Shown: in pieces, positions 1-8,599 of the stretch
Layout: each line of letters begins with the position of its first letter
Position numbering within the stretch: the first letter of the stretch is position 1
NCBI RefSeq assembly: GCF_014873915.1
Contig: NZ_JADBEJ010000005.1
Coordinates: forward strand, 1,736,001-1,800,000
Reading direction: 5' to 3'
From: Amycolatopsis roodepoortensis
GTDB taxonomy: Bacteria > Actinomycetota > Actinomycetes > Mycobacteriales > Pseudonocardiaceae
DNA length: 64,000 bases
The notes under the pieces: model-generated
The model's input: only the letters and a program-made list of their open reading frames with translations
What the model was told of the DNA's origin: nothing
Database searches by the model: none
Program-made: the position numbers and the translations under genes

Positions 1-98
1 AAACTCGCGTCCAGACCGCTCAATCTCTGCATGAGAAGCACCTTAAGTGAACTTTGCAACCCGTTCTAGGCGGTCACCCGGCGGTAGGATCGGTGCCC

Positions 99-1346
99 AT
101 GCAGCCGAGTTTCGTCGTCCGCCAGGCCCTCCAGCTCGCGCTCACCGCGAACGCGCTGAAGCCGCCGAGAGGTGCGCGCACGGCGATCCCGGCGTTCTTC
201 GCGGGCTGGCTCACCGGGGAGCTCGCGCCGCATCTGCTCGCGCTCACCGCGGCCGACGTCGCGGCCCATGTCGCCCGGCACCGGGGCGGTTCGAGCAAGG
301 CCGGGCTCGCCCTCGCGGCGGCGTCGGCGGCCGGGCTCGGCACCCTGATCGCGCAGTCCCAGCGGGCCCGCGACGAGATCGAGACCGCGCTCACCGAAGG
401 CATCGGCAAGGCCTACATCGACGAACTCGAGCACCCGCCGAGCCCGACCGACCTCGCGACGCCGTGGGGCCAGCTGGCCATGCCGTTCCGCATGCGCGAC
501 CCGGCGGTGCGCCGGACCCGCAACATCGCCTACGCGCCCGGCGGGAAGCGGTTCCTGCTCGACGTCTACACCCCGCGCGAACCGGTCACCGGCGCGCCGA
601 TCCTGCTCCAGGTGCACGGTGGCGCCTGGGTGATCGGCAACAAGGACCAGCAGGGCCTGCCGCTGATGCTGCACATGGCCAAACGCGGCTGGATCTGCAT
701 CGCGATCAACTACCCGCTCTCCCCCGCCGCCCGCTGGCCCGCGCATATCGTCGCGGCGAAACGCGCGCTGGCCTGGATCCGGGACAACGCCGAGTCCTAC
801 GGCGGCGACCCGTCGTTCGTCGCTGTCACCGGCGGCTCCGCGGGCGGGCATCTCGCCGCGCTGCTGGCACTGACCGCGAACGACCCGGCGTTGCAGCCCG
901 GCTTCACCGAAGCCGACACGAGCATCCAGGCGTGCGCGCCGCACTACGGCGTGTACGACTTCGCCGCCACCAGCGGACGGCGCTCCAGCCAGGCCCGGCT
1001 GAAGACGCTGATCGCCCGGCACGTCTTCGAGGCGGACCGGGATCCGGAGAACTTCCTCAACGACTACATCGCGGCGTCACCGCTGGACCGGATCACCGAG
1101 GACGCGCCGCCGTTCTTCGTCATCCACGGCGTCCACGACTCGCTGGTGCCGGTGGGCGAGGCCCGCGAATTCGTGCGGCGCCTGCGGGACAAGTCCCGGC
1201 GTGAGGTCGCGTACGCGGAGATCTCCGGGGCGCAGCACGCCTTCGACGTCTTCCCCTCGATCCGCAGTGCCCACGTCGTGCGCGGGGTGGAACGGTTCCT
1301 GGAGTGGAGCTACCGCACCTGGCGGCGCCGGTCCAGCGAGTCGTGA
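99..1346 (+). CDS. alpha/beta hydrolase, HSL-type esterase/lipase
   Basis: This is a 415-aa serine hydrolase of the hormone-sensitive-lipase type, probably cutting short or medium acyl esters. The oxyanion motif HGGAW lies at residues 173-177 and the nucleophile elbow GGSAG at 245-249 (Ser247). Asp347 (in HGVHDSLVP) and His380 (in GAQHAF) complete the triad. An N-terminal extension of about 140 residues precedes the hydrolase fold, as in mycobacterial LipC/LipQ-like esterases. ATG at 99 is preferred over TTG at 54, which would add a non-conserved stretch. The stop codon lies in TCGTGAGTG, the same string that begins the family A palindromes found elsewhere in the window. The gene is convergent with the SWIM protein. 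The substrate is unknown. Confidence 0.88.
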   Translation: MQPSFVVRQALQLALTANALKPPRGARTAIPAFFAGWLTGELAPHLLALTAADVAAHVARHRGGSSKAGLALAAASAAGLGTLIAQSQRARDEIETALTEGIGKAYIDELEHPPSPTDLATPWGQLAMPFRMRDPAVRRTRNIAYAPGGKRFLLDVYTPREPVTGAPILLQVHGGAWVIGNKDQQGLPLMLHMAKRGWICIAINYPLSPAARWPAHIVAAKRALAWIRDNAESYGGDPSFVAVTGGSAGGHLAALLALTANDPALQPGFTEADTSIQACAPHYGVYDFAATSGRRSSQARLKTLIARHVFEADRDPENFLNDYIAASPLDRITEDAPPFFVIHGVHDSLVPVGEAREFVRRLRDKSRREVAYAEISGAQHAFDVFPSIRSAHVVRGVERFLEWSYRTWRRRSSES

Positions 1347-1429
1347 GTGTCGGTTGTCGCCGTGGTGCGAGGTTGGGCCGGCGCGGCTAAGCGTGGGTCC
1401 GGGGCGGCCCCAACGCTCTCCACCGGGCG

Positions 1430-1480
1430 TCGCGAAAGCCACTTTCGGGACACCAGACGTCGCGAAAGTGGCTTTCGCGG
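1430..1480. repeat. family B palindrome (inverted GCGAAAGCCACTTTC pair)
   Basis: A core GCGAAAGCCACTTTC at 1432-1446 is followed by its inverse at 1464-1478. Together they give a hairpin with about 17 perfectly paired bases and a loop of about 15 nt. It lies between two convergent genes (stops at 1346 and 1507), so it probably ends transcription from both sides. Copies recur at 27310-27448 and, as a variant, at 42855. Confidence 0.85.
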
Positions 1481-1506
1481 CAGCACTTCCGACCGGGACA
1501 CGAGGG

Positions 1507-2691
1507 TCAGGGCGGGTAGATCACGTCGGTCGGGCGGGCGGAGGACGGGCCGTCGACTCGCCAGCCTTCGCCGTCGCGCACGAAGCGGTACCACCGTTCG
1601 TCCCGGCCGTAGCGCAGTTGCAGGTCGCCCTGGGTGATCCGGTTCCGCCAGGTCTTCGGCGTCCCCGGCAGCCCCGATTCGGCGAGGTCCGCCCTGGCCT
1701 GGGCGAGCGGTGCCTGCCCAGGCCGCCACGCCTCCCGGACCACCGCCATCCCGCCCCGGCCCGCCTCACGCCAGGCCTGCGCCCAGAGAGCCAGATCCCG
1801 CACCGCGACACCGGCCGCCTCGGCGAGTTCGGCGACCACATCGGGGTCGCTCGCCGCCGCGCGGCGAGCGAGGTCTTCCTCGAACGACAGCTCCACCTCG
1901 CGCTCGGGCCCCATGACCAGCAGTTCCCAGGCCCTCGCGGCGGCGTCGGCCGCCAGTTCGACGAACATCTCACCGCTCCAGCCGGTGCGGTGCGGCGGGT
2001 CGAGGTCGAGGACCGCGGGTGGCCCGACCGTGGCGGGGACGGCCGGGCGCGGCGGGAGCGCGGCGATCCGCCGGGTGTACGCGCGTTTCGGATCCACTCC
2101 GGGCGCGGCGGGGGCGCGCACCCGCTTGCCCGGCGTGCTCGCGGGAGCTCGGCGCGACCGCAGCTCCGCCAGCACGGCCTCCCTCGGCCTGCCGCGCAGC
2201 AGGAACAGCACGAACGGATCGGCGTCGACCTCGTCCGCGACCAGGTAGTACACCGCGGCGACATGCTTGCACGGGTTCGCGCTGTCGGGACAGGAGCACT
2301 TCGGGCGCAGATCCCCGGGGCCGGGCAGCAGGTCCGCGCCGGCGGCTCGCGCGTCCTCGGCCAGTTCGCCGGGCAGCTCGCCGTCGAGCAGGGCCGCGAC
2401 GTGCCCGAGCCGGGAGCCGACCATGCCGAGCAGGCTCTCCCACTGCGAATCGGTGAACGCCCGCATGTGGATGGTCACCCGGTACGGCACCGCCCGGCTG
2501 CCCTGCACCCACGCCGTCACCTCGCCCGCGCCGACCGTGAGCTTGCTGACCGTGCCCTTGCGCGCGTACGTCCGCCCGCGCGGCAGCCGGTTCGGATCGA
2601 GTTTGGCGCGTTCCTCCAGGGCCTCGACCCACGCCTTGCCCCACCACGTGTTGCCGAAGGTACGCCGTTTCCGTCCTGTCACACCGGGCAT
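1507..2691 (-). CDS. SWIM zinc-finger protein
   Basis: This 394-aa protein carries a SWIM motif CxCx6CxH at Cys132, Cys134, Cys141 and His143. SWIM modules bind zinc and are thought to mediate contact with DNA or protein. The C-terminal half is helical and of unknown function. Its ATG overlaps the TGA of the upstream SNF2 helicase by one base (TGATG), so the two are translationally coupled. Pairing of a SWIM protein with a SNF2 ATPase is widespread in bacteria and suggests one chromatin- or RNA-polymerase-remodelling complex. The precise role is inferred from this pairing only. A longer reading frame upstream of 2691 lies inside the helicase gene and was not used. Confidence 0.9.
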   Translation of the reverse strand: MPGVTGRKRRTFGNTWWGKAWVEALEERAKLDPNRLPRGRTYARKGTVSKLTVGAGEVTAWVQGSRAVPYRVTIHMRAFTDSQWESLLGMVGSRLGHVAALLDGELPGELAEDARAAGADLLPGPGDLRPKCSCPDSANPCKHVAAVYYLVADEVDADPFVLFLLRGRPREAVLAELRSRRAPASTPGKRVRAPAAPGVDPKRAYTRRIAALPPRPAVPATVGPPAVLDLDPPHRTGWSGEMFVELAADAAARAWELLVMGPEREVELSFEEDLARRAAASDPDVVAELAEAAGVAVRDLALWAQAWREAGRGGMAVVREAWRPGQAPLAQARADLAESGLPGTPKTWRNRITQGDLQLRYGRDERWYRFVRDGEGWRVDGPSSARPTDVIYPP

Positions 2692-5477
2692 CAGGGCTCC
2701 CCGAGCCGGACGAGATCGGCGAGCTCGTCGTCGGACAGTTCGGTGATCCAGTTCTCGCCCGCGCCGATGACCGCGTCCGCCAGGCCGCGTTTGGTCTCCA
2801 GCACCCTGGCGATGCGCTCCTCGAGCGTGCCCTCCGCGATCAGCCGGTGCACCTGGACCGGCCGGTCCTGCCCGATCCGGTACGCGCGGTCGGTGGCCTG
2901 GTCCTCGACCGCCGGGTTCCACCAGCGGTCGTAGTGGATCACGTGGGTGGCCTTGGTCAGGTTGAGCCCGACACCGCCCGCCTTGAGCGAAAGCAGGAAC
3001 ACCGGCACCTCGCCCGCCTGGAACCGGGCGACCATGTCCTCCCGGACCTGGGGCGTGCTCGACCCGGACAGCAGCATCGTCGGCAGCCCGCGTTCCGCGA
3101 GGCGTTTCTCCAGCAGACGGCACAACTGGACGTACTGGCTGAACACGAGCACGCTGTCGCCCTCGTCGAGGATGACGTCGAGCAGCTCCTCGAACGCGGC
3201 CAGCTTCCCGGACCGGCCGTGCAGCACCCCCGGCTCCTTGAGGTACTGCGCCGGATGGTTGCAGATCTGCTTGAGCTCGGTGAGCAGTTTGAGCACCTGC
3301 CCGCGCCGCGCCACCCCGTCGAGCTCGCGGATCATCGCGAGGTTCTCCCGGACCACGGCCTCGTACAGCGTCGTCTGCTCGGCGGTGAGCGGGACGAACC
3401 GGTCGGTCTCGGTCTTGCGCGGGAGCTCGGGGGCGATGTCCGGGTCGGTCTTCTTGCGGCGCAACAGGAACGGGCGCACGGTCGTGGCGAGGCGTTCGGT
3501 GGCGGCGACGTCACGGTCGCGCTCGATCGGGCGGGCCACCTTGCGGCGGAACCCTTCGAGCGAGCCGAGCAGCCCAGGCGTCGTCCAGTCCACAATGGAC
3601 CAGAGCTCGGTGAGCCGGTTCTCCATCGGCGTGCCGGTCAGCGCGACCTTCGCGGCGGCCGGGATCTTCCGAAGCTCCTTGGCGGTGACCGAAAGCGGGT
3701 TCTTGACGTGCTGCGCCTCGTCGGCGGCGATCATCCCCCAGTCCACTTCGGACAGTGTCTCGCGATCCCGGCGGAGGACGCCGTACGTGGCGAGCACGAC
3801 CTCGTCCGGCGCGACCTCGTCGAGATGCCGACCACCGCCGTGGAACCGGCGTACCGGGATGCCCGGCGCGAACCGGGCGAACTCGCGTTCCCAGTTGCCC
3901 AGCAGCGACGTCGGGCACAGGACCAGGGTGGGGCCCTCGCCGAGGGGACGGCGGTGCAGGTGCAGGGAGATGAGCTGGATCGTCTTGCCGAGCCCCATGT
4001 CGTCGGCGAGGCAGGCGCCGAGACCGAGCCCGGTCATCGTCGCGAGCCAAGCCAGACCCGCCTTCTGATAGGGCCGCAGGGTGGCCTTCAGCTCCGCGGG
4101 CTGCTCGATCGGTTCCGCCGCGCTTTCCCGGATCCGCTGGAGCAGCCCCGTCACCGCCGACGGTGCGGTGAACTCGATCTTTTCGCCGTCCAGCTCCAGT
4201 TCGCCGGTGAGCGCCGCGGCCAGCGCCTCGGCTCCGGACAGCTTCTTCGCGCGGTGGGCGCGCACCTTGGCGAGCAGGCGCGCGTCGACCTTGACCCATT
4301 TCCCCCGCAGCCGCACCAGCGGTCGCTTGGCCTCCGCGAGAGCGGTGACCTCGGCGTCGGTGAGGTCTTCGTCGCCGAGGCTGAGCCGCCAGCGGAACTG
4401 CAGCAGGCTCTTGAGCGTGAACTCGGGACCGGTGACACTGCCGGGTGCCTGCGTCGCGCTCGCCTTCGCCTTGAGCTCACCCGCGAAGAGGTCCTTCGGC
4501 CACTGCACCTCGATGCCGGCGCCGCCGAGCGCCGCGTCCCCGTGGGTCAGCAGGTCGACGACCTCGTCGTACTCCAGCGCCAGCCCGGTCGGCGCGGCGG
4601 ACCGGAGCATGCGGCCGAGCGGAGCCCAGGCCCTGGCGCCTCGGCGCAGGCCGAGCAGCAACTGCGTCTCGACCTGCTCGCCCATCCGTTCCAGCACCGC
4701 TTCGGGCGCGTCCCACAGCGTCGCCGCCTCGACGATCAGGCTCGGATCCGCCGCGCTCCGCACGGCGAGGACGGCGGCGAACGTGGGCTCTTCCTCGGGA
4801 TTTTCGGGTTCGTGCACCTCCATGCGCAGAACGAGATGCGCGCCCTGTGCCTGGCGGGCGCTCAGCTCCGCCAGCCACGCGGCACCGTCCGGCCCGACCA
4901 GCGTCGGCTCGGTCGCGGCGAACGCCGAGCCGCCCGCCGCGACGCTCGCGGCGGGCGTGCGGACCAGCACGTCCGCCGTGGCGTCCCAGAGCGCGCGGAT
5001 CAGCGACTCCGGCGAATGCAGCCGGATCCGTTTCAGCCCGGACAACGGCAGCGCGTGCGCCTCGGGAGGCAGCGCGGCGGCGAGCCCGCGCAGCATCTCC
5101 TCGTCGGCGACGTCGAGCGGCCCGACCCGCCACGAATCCACCCCGCCGGGTGAGGCCGCGGGCAGCAGCCTGCCGCGGGCGATGAGGTTCACCCCGGCTT
5201 CGGCGACAGCCGACCACGCCGCGATGGCCGGGCTCAGGTCGCCGTCCGCGGTCAGCAGCCGCGGAATCGCGCGTGACAACGGGACGAGTGCCGCGTCGAC
5301 CTTCGTGCGCCGGAAGACCTTTCCCACCGGCAGCACGAGTTCGATCGCGGTGTCACCCGCTACGCCGTCTCCCCAGAGCGCCAGCACACCGTCCCGCGGG
5401 GGATCCGAGGGGACGAAGGTGGCCTGGGTTCCTGTGCCGAACTCCACGACCCGCACGTTAGAGCACGAGACCGACAT
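2691..5477 (-). CDS. SNF2-family DEAD/DEAH-box helicase
   Basis: This is a Swi2/Snf2-type dsDNA-translocating ATPase of about 928 aa. Visible motifs in order are DDMGLGKTIQ (Walker A), AADEAQH (motif II), LTGTPMENR (motif III), LSLKAGGVGLNLT (motif V) and DQATDRAYRIGQ (motif VI). The first half matches the bacterial SNF2-associated region. The start is uncertain: ATG at 5477 is chosen, but GTG codons about 21-27 bases further in are possible, and neither has a strong ribosome binding site. A longer frame reaching 5549 would translate a palindromic repeat (MKGPF-like peptides) and is unlikely. It is co-transcribed with the SWIM protein through a TGATG overlap. Bacterial homologues are linked to RNA-polymerase recycling or DNA repair; the role here is inferred. 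Confidence 0.92.
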   Translation of the reverse strand: MSVSCSNVRVVEFGTGTQATFVPSDPPRDGVLALWGDGVAGDTAIELVLPVGKVFRRTKVDAALVPLSRAIPRLLTADGDLSPAIAAWSAVAEAGVNLIARGRLLPAASPGGVDSWRVGPLDVADEEMLRGLAAALPPEAHALPLSGLKRIRLHSPESLIRALWDATADVLVRTPAASVAAGGSAFAATEPTLVGPDGAAWLAELSARQAQGAHLVLRMEVHEPENPEEEPTFAAVLAVRSAADPSLIVEAATLWDAPEAVLERMGEQVETQLLLGLRRGARAWAPLGRMLRSAAPTGLALEYDEVVDLLTHGDAALGGAGIEVQWPKDLFAGELKAKASATQAPGSVTGPEFTLKSLLQFRWRLSLGDEDLTDAEVTALAEAKRPLVRLRGKWVKVDARLLAKVRAHRAKKLSGAEALAAALTGELELDGEKIEFTAPSAVTGLLQRIRESAAEPIEQPAELKATLRPYQKAGLAWLATMTGLGLGACLADDMGLGKTIQLISLHLHRRPLGEGPTLVLCPTSLLGNWEREFARFAPGIPVRRFHGGGRHLDEVAPDEVVLATYGVLRRDRETLSEVDWGMIAADEAQHVKNPLSVTAKELRKIPAAAKVALTGTPMENRLTELWSIVDWTTPGLLGSLEGFRRKVARPIERDRDVAATERLATTVRPFLLRRKKTDPDIAPELPRKTETDRFVPLTAEQTTLYEAVVRENLAMIRELDGVARRGQVLKLLTELKQICNHPAQYLKEPGVLHGRSGKLAAFEELLDVILDEGDSVLVFSQYVQLCRLLEKRLAERGLPTMLLSGSSTPQVREDMVARFQAGEVPVFLLSLKAGGVGLNLTKATHVIHYDRWWNPAVEDQATDRAYRIGQDRPVQVHRLIAEGTLEERIARVLETKRGLADAVIGAGENWITELSDDELADLVRLGEP

Positions 5478-5493
5478 CCCGCGGTCGCCGGTG

Positions 5494-5574
5494 CTGTGAA
5501 AGGTCCTTTCATGGCAGTTTTCGCGAGGAAGGGGCCTTTCATGGCACATGAAAAGGGCGTGACAGGGACTTTCA
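5494..5574. repeat. degenerate family C palindromes downstream of the acyl-CoA dehydrogenase
   Basis: TGAAAGGTCCTTTCA (5497-5511) is a perfect 15-bp palindrome. It is followed within 50 bases by two diverged copies of the same AAGG..CCTTTCAT motif. The stretch lies just past the stop of the dehydrogenase and before the helicase, both on the minus strand, so it is a likely terminator or processing site. In translation it gives MKGPF-like peptides that wrongly extend the helicase frame. Confidence 0.7.
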
Positions 5575-7647
5575 GGACCGAGGCAGCCCCAGCAGCCGCT
5601 CGGCCGTCAGCGATAGCAGCACCTGGGTCGTCCCACCCGCGATACTGAGGCACCGGGTCAGCAGGAACTCGTGCTGCGCCGGATCACCGTCCACGAGGGC
5701 GCGTTCACCAAGCGACTCCAGCGCGAACTCCGCCACCGCCTGCCGATGCCGCACACCCAGCAGCTTGCGCACACTCGACTCGGCGCCGGGGTCCTGCCCG
5801 TCGAGCCGCCGCAGCGTCGCCCGCAGGTCCAGCACCGAACACGCGCTTCCGTCGGCGATCAGCGCGCCGAGCCGCTCCCGATCGGCGTCCTCGCCGAGCG
5901 TGGCGAGCAGATTCTCGACGCCCTCCCCCACCGCGGAGCCGCTTCCGAGGGCCACGCGCTCGTTCGCCAGCGTCGTCCGTGCCAGCCGCCAGCCGCCGTC
6001 GACCTCCCCGACCACCATCTCGTCCGGGACGAAGACGTCGTCGAGGAACACCTCGTTGAAGACGGCGTCGCCGGTGATCTCGCGCAGCGGGCGCGTGCTG
6101 ATCCCGCCGGCGGTCATGTCGACGAGGAAGTAGGTGATCCCCTTGTGCTTCGGCGCGTCCGGATCGGTGCGCGCCAGGCAGATCGCCCAATCGGCTTCGC
6201 GCGCGAGGGAGGTCCACACCTTCTGGCCGTTCAGCAGCCATCCGCCGTCGACTCGGCGGGCCGTCGTGCGGAGCGACGCGAGATCGGAACCCGCCTCGGG
6301 CTCGCTGAACAGCTGGCACCAGGTGATCTCGCCGCGCAACGTGGGCGCGGCGAACCGTTCGCGCTGCTCCTCCGAACCGTGTTCCAGCAACGTCGGCACG
6401 GCCCAGCCGCCGATGACCAGATCCGGGCGGCGGAGACCCGCGCCGTCGAGCGCGGCGTCGATCCGCAGCTGCTCGGCCGCGGTGGCTCCCCGGCCGTACG
6501 GTGCCGGCCAATGCGGGGCCAGCAGTCCCGAATCGGCCAGCGCGACCCGCCGCTCCGGCTCGGGCAGGGCGGCGATTTCGCTTACCAGGTCACGGAGTCC
6601 GGCGTCCTCACCGACGTCGACGCTCAATGTCCGGCGGTCGCCGCGCAGGGCGAGTTCTGCTGCGCGCCGGCGCCAGCGGGCCGAACCGCCGAGCCACTGC
6701 CGCAGGGCGACGGCGCGGCGCAGGTAGAAGTGCGCGTCATGCTCCCAGGTGAAGCCGATACCGCCGAGGACCTGAATGCAGTCCTTGGCGTTGGCCACGG
6801 CCGCGTCGAGCGCGTAGGCCGCCGCGGTCGCCGCCGCGAAGGCGTGCTGCGCCGGGTCTTCGGCCGCCCTCGCCGCGTCCCACGCGAGCGCGTCGGTCGC
6901 TTCGGCCCGGCACAGCATTTCCGCGCACAGATGCTTGATCGCCTGGAACGACCCGATCGGACGGCCGAACTGTTCCCGCACTTTCGCGTACTCGACGGCG
7001 GTCCGAAGACACCATCGCGCGATCCCCGCGGCCTCCGCGGCGCCGAGTGTGGCGGCGTAGGAATCCACCGGTAGCGCCTCGAAAACCGCTTCGGCCCGCA
7101 CCTTCGCGCACCGGATCCGGCCGACCGGCCGGGAGGCGTCGAACGGCTCGCCCGGCTCGATGTCCACTCCGGACGCTCCCGGTGGGATGAGCGCGGAGAC
7201 GTGGCCGTCCGAGACCAGCGTCCACGCCGACGGGTGGACGTCGAGTGCCGGACCCGATTCGCCGTCGACCACCGAATCCGCGATACGGAAGGCGCCGCCG
7301 AGCACCACCGCCAGCCGTTCCGTCCCGTCCGCGATATCGGGCAGGATCTCCTTGGCGGCCTGGGGAACCGTCGCGAGCAACGCGCTGCCCAACGCGGTCC
7401 CGAGGACCGGACCGGGCACGAGCGCTTCGGCCGCTTCGGCGAGCCCGGCGGCCAGATCGGCCAGCGTGCCGCCCGCCCCGCCGACGTCTTCGGGAATCGC
7501 CACGCCGAACAAGCCGAGTCCCGCCAGCCCCGGTGGCGGCTCGGCGATCCGGCCACTTCGGACGGCATCGACGGGACGGGCGGAAGCCGCCCAAGCCCGG
7601 ATCGACGCGGCCAGGGCCGCCTGTTCTTCGGTGAGCGCGATCGACAC
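5572..7647 (-). CDS. fadE34: acyl-CoA dehydrogenase, fused two-domain, FadE34/ChsE3-like
   Basis: This 691-aa protein has two acyl-CoA dehydrogenase modules in tandem, about residues 1-340 and 350-691. The second holds the ITWCQLFSEPEAGSDLAS segment typical of the family. Fusion of two modules, length near 700 aa and divergence from kstR match mycobacterial FadE34 (ChsE3), which oxidises the C5 side chain of 3-oxochol-4-en-24-oyl-CoA in cholesterol breakdown. The GTG start is preceded by GAGGAGG. A KstR-type operator lies 36 bases upstream (7683-7696), implying repression by the divergent KstR and release by sterol CoA-esters. The substrate assignment rests on synteny and architecture. Confidence 0.88.
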   Translation of the reverse strand: MSIALTEEQAALAASIRAWAASARPVDAVRSGRIAEPPPGLAGLGLFGVAIPEDVGGAGGTLADLAAGLAEAAEALVPGPVLGTALGSALLATVPQAAKEILPDIADGTERLAVVLGGAFRIADSVVDGESGPALDVHPSAWTLVSDGHVSALIPPGASGVDIEPGEPFDASRPVGRIRCAKVRAEAVFEALPVDSYAATLGAAEAAGIARWCLRTAVEYAKVREQFGRPIGSFQAIKHLCAEMLCRAEATDALAWDAARAAEDPAQHAFAAATAAAYALDAAVANAKDCIQVLGGIGFTWEHDAHFYLRRAVALRQWLGGSARWRRRAAELALRGDRRTLSVDVGEDAGLRDLVSEIAALPEPERRVALADSGLLAPHWPAPYGRGATAAEQLRIDAALDGAGLRRPDLVIGGWAVPTLLEHGSEEQRERFAAPTLRGEITWCQLFSEPEAGSDLASLRTTARRVDGGWLLNGQKVWTSLAREADWAICLARTDPDAPKHKGITYFLVDMTAGGISTRPLREITGDAVFNEVFLDDVFVPDEMVVGEVDGGWRLARTTLANERVALGSGSAVGEGVENLLATLGEDADRERLGALIADGSACSVLDLRATLRRLDGQDPGAESSVRKLLGVRHRQAVAEFALESLGERALVDGDPAQHEFLLTRCLSIAGGTTQVLLSLTAERLLGLPRS

Positions 7648-7682
7648 GGGTGAGACCTCCTCGCCGGACCTACCCGCGAGTG

Positions 7683-7696
7683 TAGAACGTGTTACA
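7683..7696. promoter_or_regulatory. KstR operator 1
   Basis: TAGAACGTGTTACA fits the mycobacterial KstR motif TnnAACnnGTTnnA at every fixed position. It sits 36 bases upstream of the acyl-CoA dehydrogenase start, where it could block that promoter. Confidence 0.85.
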
Positions 7697-7720
7697 GTTT
7701 CTTGCCCAGTGGGTCACGGC

Positions 7721-7748
7721 TTGAACAGTTCGTCCGCTTAGGTACGCT
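7721..7748 (+). promoter_or_regulatory. putative kstR promoter
   Basis: TTGAAC (7721-7726) and TACGCT (7743-7748) are separated by 16 bases and fit a primary-sigma promoter. Transcription would begin near 7755, which places KstR operator 2 just downstream of the start site and makes the GTG at 7751 an unlikely translation start. Confidence 0.55.
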
Positions 7749-7760
7749 ACGTGAGGAAAG

Positions 7761-7774
7761 TGGAACAAGTTCCG
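7761..7774. promoter_or_regulatory. KstR operator 2 (near-consensus)
   Basis: TGGAACAAGTTCCG matches TnnAACnnGTTnnA except at the final base, and its core GGAACAAGTTCC is almost symmetrical. It lies in the kstR leader, 19 bases before the ATG, so KstR probably represses itself here. Confidence 0.7.
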
Positions 7775-7792
7775 ACGAAGGGGGACGTGGCG

Positions 7793-8440
7793 ATGCCAGG
7801 GAAGGCCAAGGCACCCACGAGCGCGAAGGCGCGCAGCGGCAATGGTCTCTCCGCGCTGGGCGGCGAGGAACTCGGCTCCGCGGCACAACGCGACCGGCGG
7901 CGCCGCATCATCGACGCGACCCTCGCCCTCGCCGCGAAAGGCGGGTACGACGCGGTCCAGATGCGGGCGGTCGCCGAGAAGGCGGACGTCGCGCTCGGCA
8001 CGCTGTACCGCTACTTCCCCTCGAAGATCCACCTGCTGGTTTCCGGGCTGGCCAGGGAATTCGAACGCGCGCAGGAGAAACTCGACCGAGCGGCCATCCC
8101 CGGCGACACCCCGAGCGAGCGGCTGATGTTCGTCCTCGGCCGCAACACCCGGCTGATGCAGCGGGATCCGCACCTCACCGAGGCGATGGTCCGCGCGTTC
8201 ATGTTCGCCGACACGACCGCGGCCGCCGAGGTCGAGCAGGTCGGGCGGCTGATGGAGAACATGTTCGCCAAGGCCATGGGCATCGAGGACCCGACCGAGG
8301 CCGATCGCGACATCTTCCACGTCATCGCCGACGTCTGGATGGCGAACCTGGTCGCCTGGGTGACGCGGCGCGCGTCGGCGGCCGACGTCGCGAACCGGCT
8401 GGAACTGTCGGTGCACCTGCTGCTGGACAAGAACTCGTGA
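7793..8440 (+). CDS. kstR: TetR-family repressor KstR of sterol catabolism
   Basis: This 215-aa TetR regulator contains the helix-turn-helix stretch AAKGGYDAVQMRAVAEKADV and GTLYRYFPSKIHLLV, followed by MQRDPHLTEAMVRAFMFAD and NLVAWVTRRAS. All of these closely follow mycobacterial KstR. KstR represses genes for uptake and side-chain or ring degradation of cholesterol and is released by 3-oxo-cholestenoyl-type CoA esters. ATG 7793 is chosen because AAGGGGGA sits at 7778-7785 and because an upstream GTG (7751) would put an operator inside the gene. The stop TGA is part of a perfect 22-bp family A inverted repeat. Autoregulation is inferred from operator 2. Confidence 0.93.
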   Translation: MPGKAKAPTSAKARSGNGLSALGGEELGSAAQRDRRRRIIDATLALAAKGGYDAVQMRAVAEKADVALGTLYRYFPSKIHLLVSGLAREFERAQEKLDRAAIPGDTPSERLMFVLGRNTRLMQRDPHLTEAMVRAFMFADTTAAAEVEQVGRLMENMFAKAMGIEDPTEADRDIFHVIADVWMANLVAWVTRRASAADVANRLELSVHLLLDKNS

Positions 8441-8479
8441 GTGGCAAGGACGGTTAGAACCGTCCTTGCCACTCACGAG
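8434..8479. repeat. family A palindrome, perfect 22-bp arms, spanning the kstR stop codon
   Basis: Arms 8434-8455 and 8458-8479 are exact inverse complements around a two-base centre (AG). The left arm begins CTCGTGAGTGGCAAGGACGG and its TGA is the kstR stop. It lies between convergent genes, so it is probably a bidirectional terminator without a clear U tract. Related copies are at 15024, 27244/27481 and 53492. Confidence 0.9.
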
Positions 8480-8599
8480 ACCAGACCCACTCGGTACCGG
8501 ACTTCCGCCGGGTGCTGGGCTTGGCCCGGTTGCACCGCCCTGGTGATCACCAGCGGCCGGAAGCCCATAGGTACCTGAGGCTGGAACCGTCGAGGCGGA

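Noticed and set aside
5478-5549. Upstream extension of the SNF2 helicase to 5549
   Set aside because: The added residues are a translated palindromic repeat and the segment lacks a ribosome binding site.
7751-7792. GTG at 7751 as kstR start
   Set aside because: It would place the second operator and the ribosome binding site inside the coding region; ATG 7793 has a good AAGGGGGA.
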